NCBI GenBank assembly: GCA_050486545.1
Contig: JBJHDM010000037.1
Span: 1-32,157 of the forward strand
Direction: 5' to 3'
DNA: 32,157 nt
Origin: DAOMNN01 sp050486545
GTDB lineage: Bacteria; Pseudomonadota; Gammaproteobacteria; Burkholderiales; Rhodocyclaceae
Below the pieces are notes generated by a model. It was not told where the DNA came from. It saw only the letters and a program-made list of their open reading frames with translations, and made no database searches. The first letter of the stretch is position 1, and each line of letters starts with the position of its first letter. This document shows, piece by piece, positions 31,896 to 32,157 of this stretch. A program made the position numbers and the translations under genes.

Positions 31896-32157
31896 ATGTT
31901 TCGAATTTCCCATTTCATCCGCGAACTCGACCACCCGACCCCCGTCGGCCCCCGTCGCAATCCACCCGGCCCGGTCGTGATCTGGAACCTGATCCGGCGC
32001 TGCAACCTCACCTGCAAGCACTGCTATTCGATCTCGGCCGACAGCGATTTCCCCGGCGAGCTCGACACCGCCGAAGTGTTCAAGGTCATGGACGATCTCA
32101 AGGCCTTCCGGGTGCCGGTGCTGATCCTGTCCGGGGGCGAGCCGCTGTTGCGCAAGG
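31896..32157 (+). CDS. nirJ: Heme d1 radical SAM protein NirJ (5' part; runs off window)
   Basis: The first 87 residues of a radical SAM enzyme. The [4Fe-4S]-SAM motif is CNLTCKHCYS, followed by SGGEPLL. NirJ replaces the two propionates of didecarboxysiroheme with oxo groups. The N-terminus MFRISHFIRELDHPTPVG and its place after nirH identify it. GGAG lies seven bases before ATG 31896. The 84-bp gap from nirH, with a hairpin, is the widest in this run. The gene is open to the window end. Confidence 0.93.
   Translation, partial: MFRISHFIRELDHPTPVGPRRNPPGPVVIWNLIRRCNLTCKHCYSISADSDFPGELDTAEVFKVMDDLKAFRVPVLILSGGEPLLRK

Overview
The window is GC-rich proteobacterial chromosome, most likely from a denitrifying gamma- or betaproteobacterium. 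This rests on the complete early part of a heme d1 (cd1 nitrite reductase cofactor) biosynthesis cluster, dihaem cytochrome c4, class I fumarase, Acs with a CbrA-like SSS-histidine kinase, a Lcl-domain lipoprotein and compact Shine-Dalgarno-led operons. I cannot name the genus. No transposase, integrase, CRISPR array or plasmid function is visible, so it reads as resident chromosome.

Layout. (1) 1-2.8 kb: the 3' part of an exported glutathione-peroxidase-like protein, a convergent O-acyltransferase/SGNH membrane protein, and tRNA-Ser(GGA) with its own terminator. (2) 2.85-12.9 kb, minus strand: an acetate uptake and sensing block. It holds Acs, a 66-aa membrane protein, a sodium-symporter/histidine-kinase fusion, a single-domain response regulator, a degenerate kinase fused to a DnaQ-type exonuclease, and a sodium:solute symporter. 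(3) 13.1-14.7 kb: class I fumarase, divergent from acs. (4) 14.8-23.0 kb, minus strand: a respiratory block. It begins with a three-gene CuA-containing, ba3-like heme-copper reductase whose active-site tyrosine position is Gln, which suggests an NO reductase rather than an oxidase. It continues with heme O synthase, a Sco/SenC protein, a diheme cytochrome b-ferredoxin-MvhD fusion, a one-TM protein, a second and highly divergent heme-copper subunit I, and a 59-aa membrane protein. (5) 23.4-26.2 kb, plus strand: a lipoprotein and two different heme A synthase homologues in tandem. (6) 26.2-27.9 kb, minus strand: cytochrome c4, tRNA-Thr(UGU), and nirE. (7) 28.1 kb to the end, plus strand: nirC, nirF, nirDL fusion, nirG, nirH and the start of nirJ.

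How the parts fit. nirE through nirJ convert uroporphyrinogen III to heme d1 for a cd1 nitrite reductase (nirS is not in the window), which makes NO. The CuA heme-copper complex is a good candidate for removing that NO. The nearby CtaB, two CtaA/Cox15 proteins and Sco would supply its heme O/A and copper, and cytochrome c4 could donate electrons. An FNR/Dnr-type box, TTGAT-CCAT-GTCAA at 23199-23212, lies correctly spaced before that operon, and a weaker one lies before nirC, which suggests shared low-oxygen/NO control. The least familiar element is the set cytochrome b-ferredoxin-MvhD / 168-aa protein / divergent HCO subunit / 59-aa protein (14774-18502). It looks like one membrane redox complex whose substrate cannot be read from the sequence.
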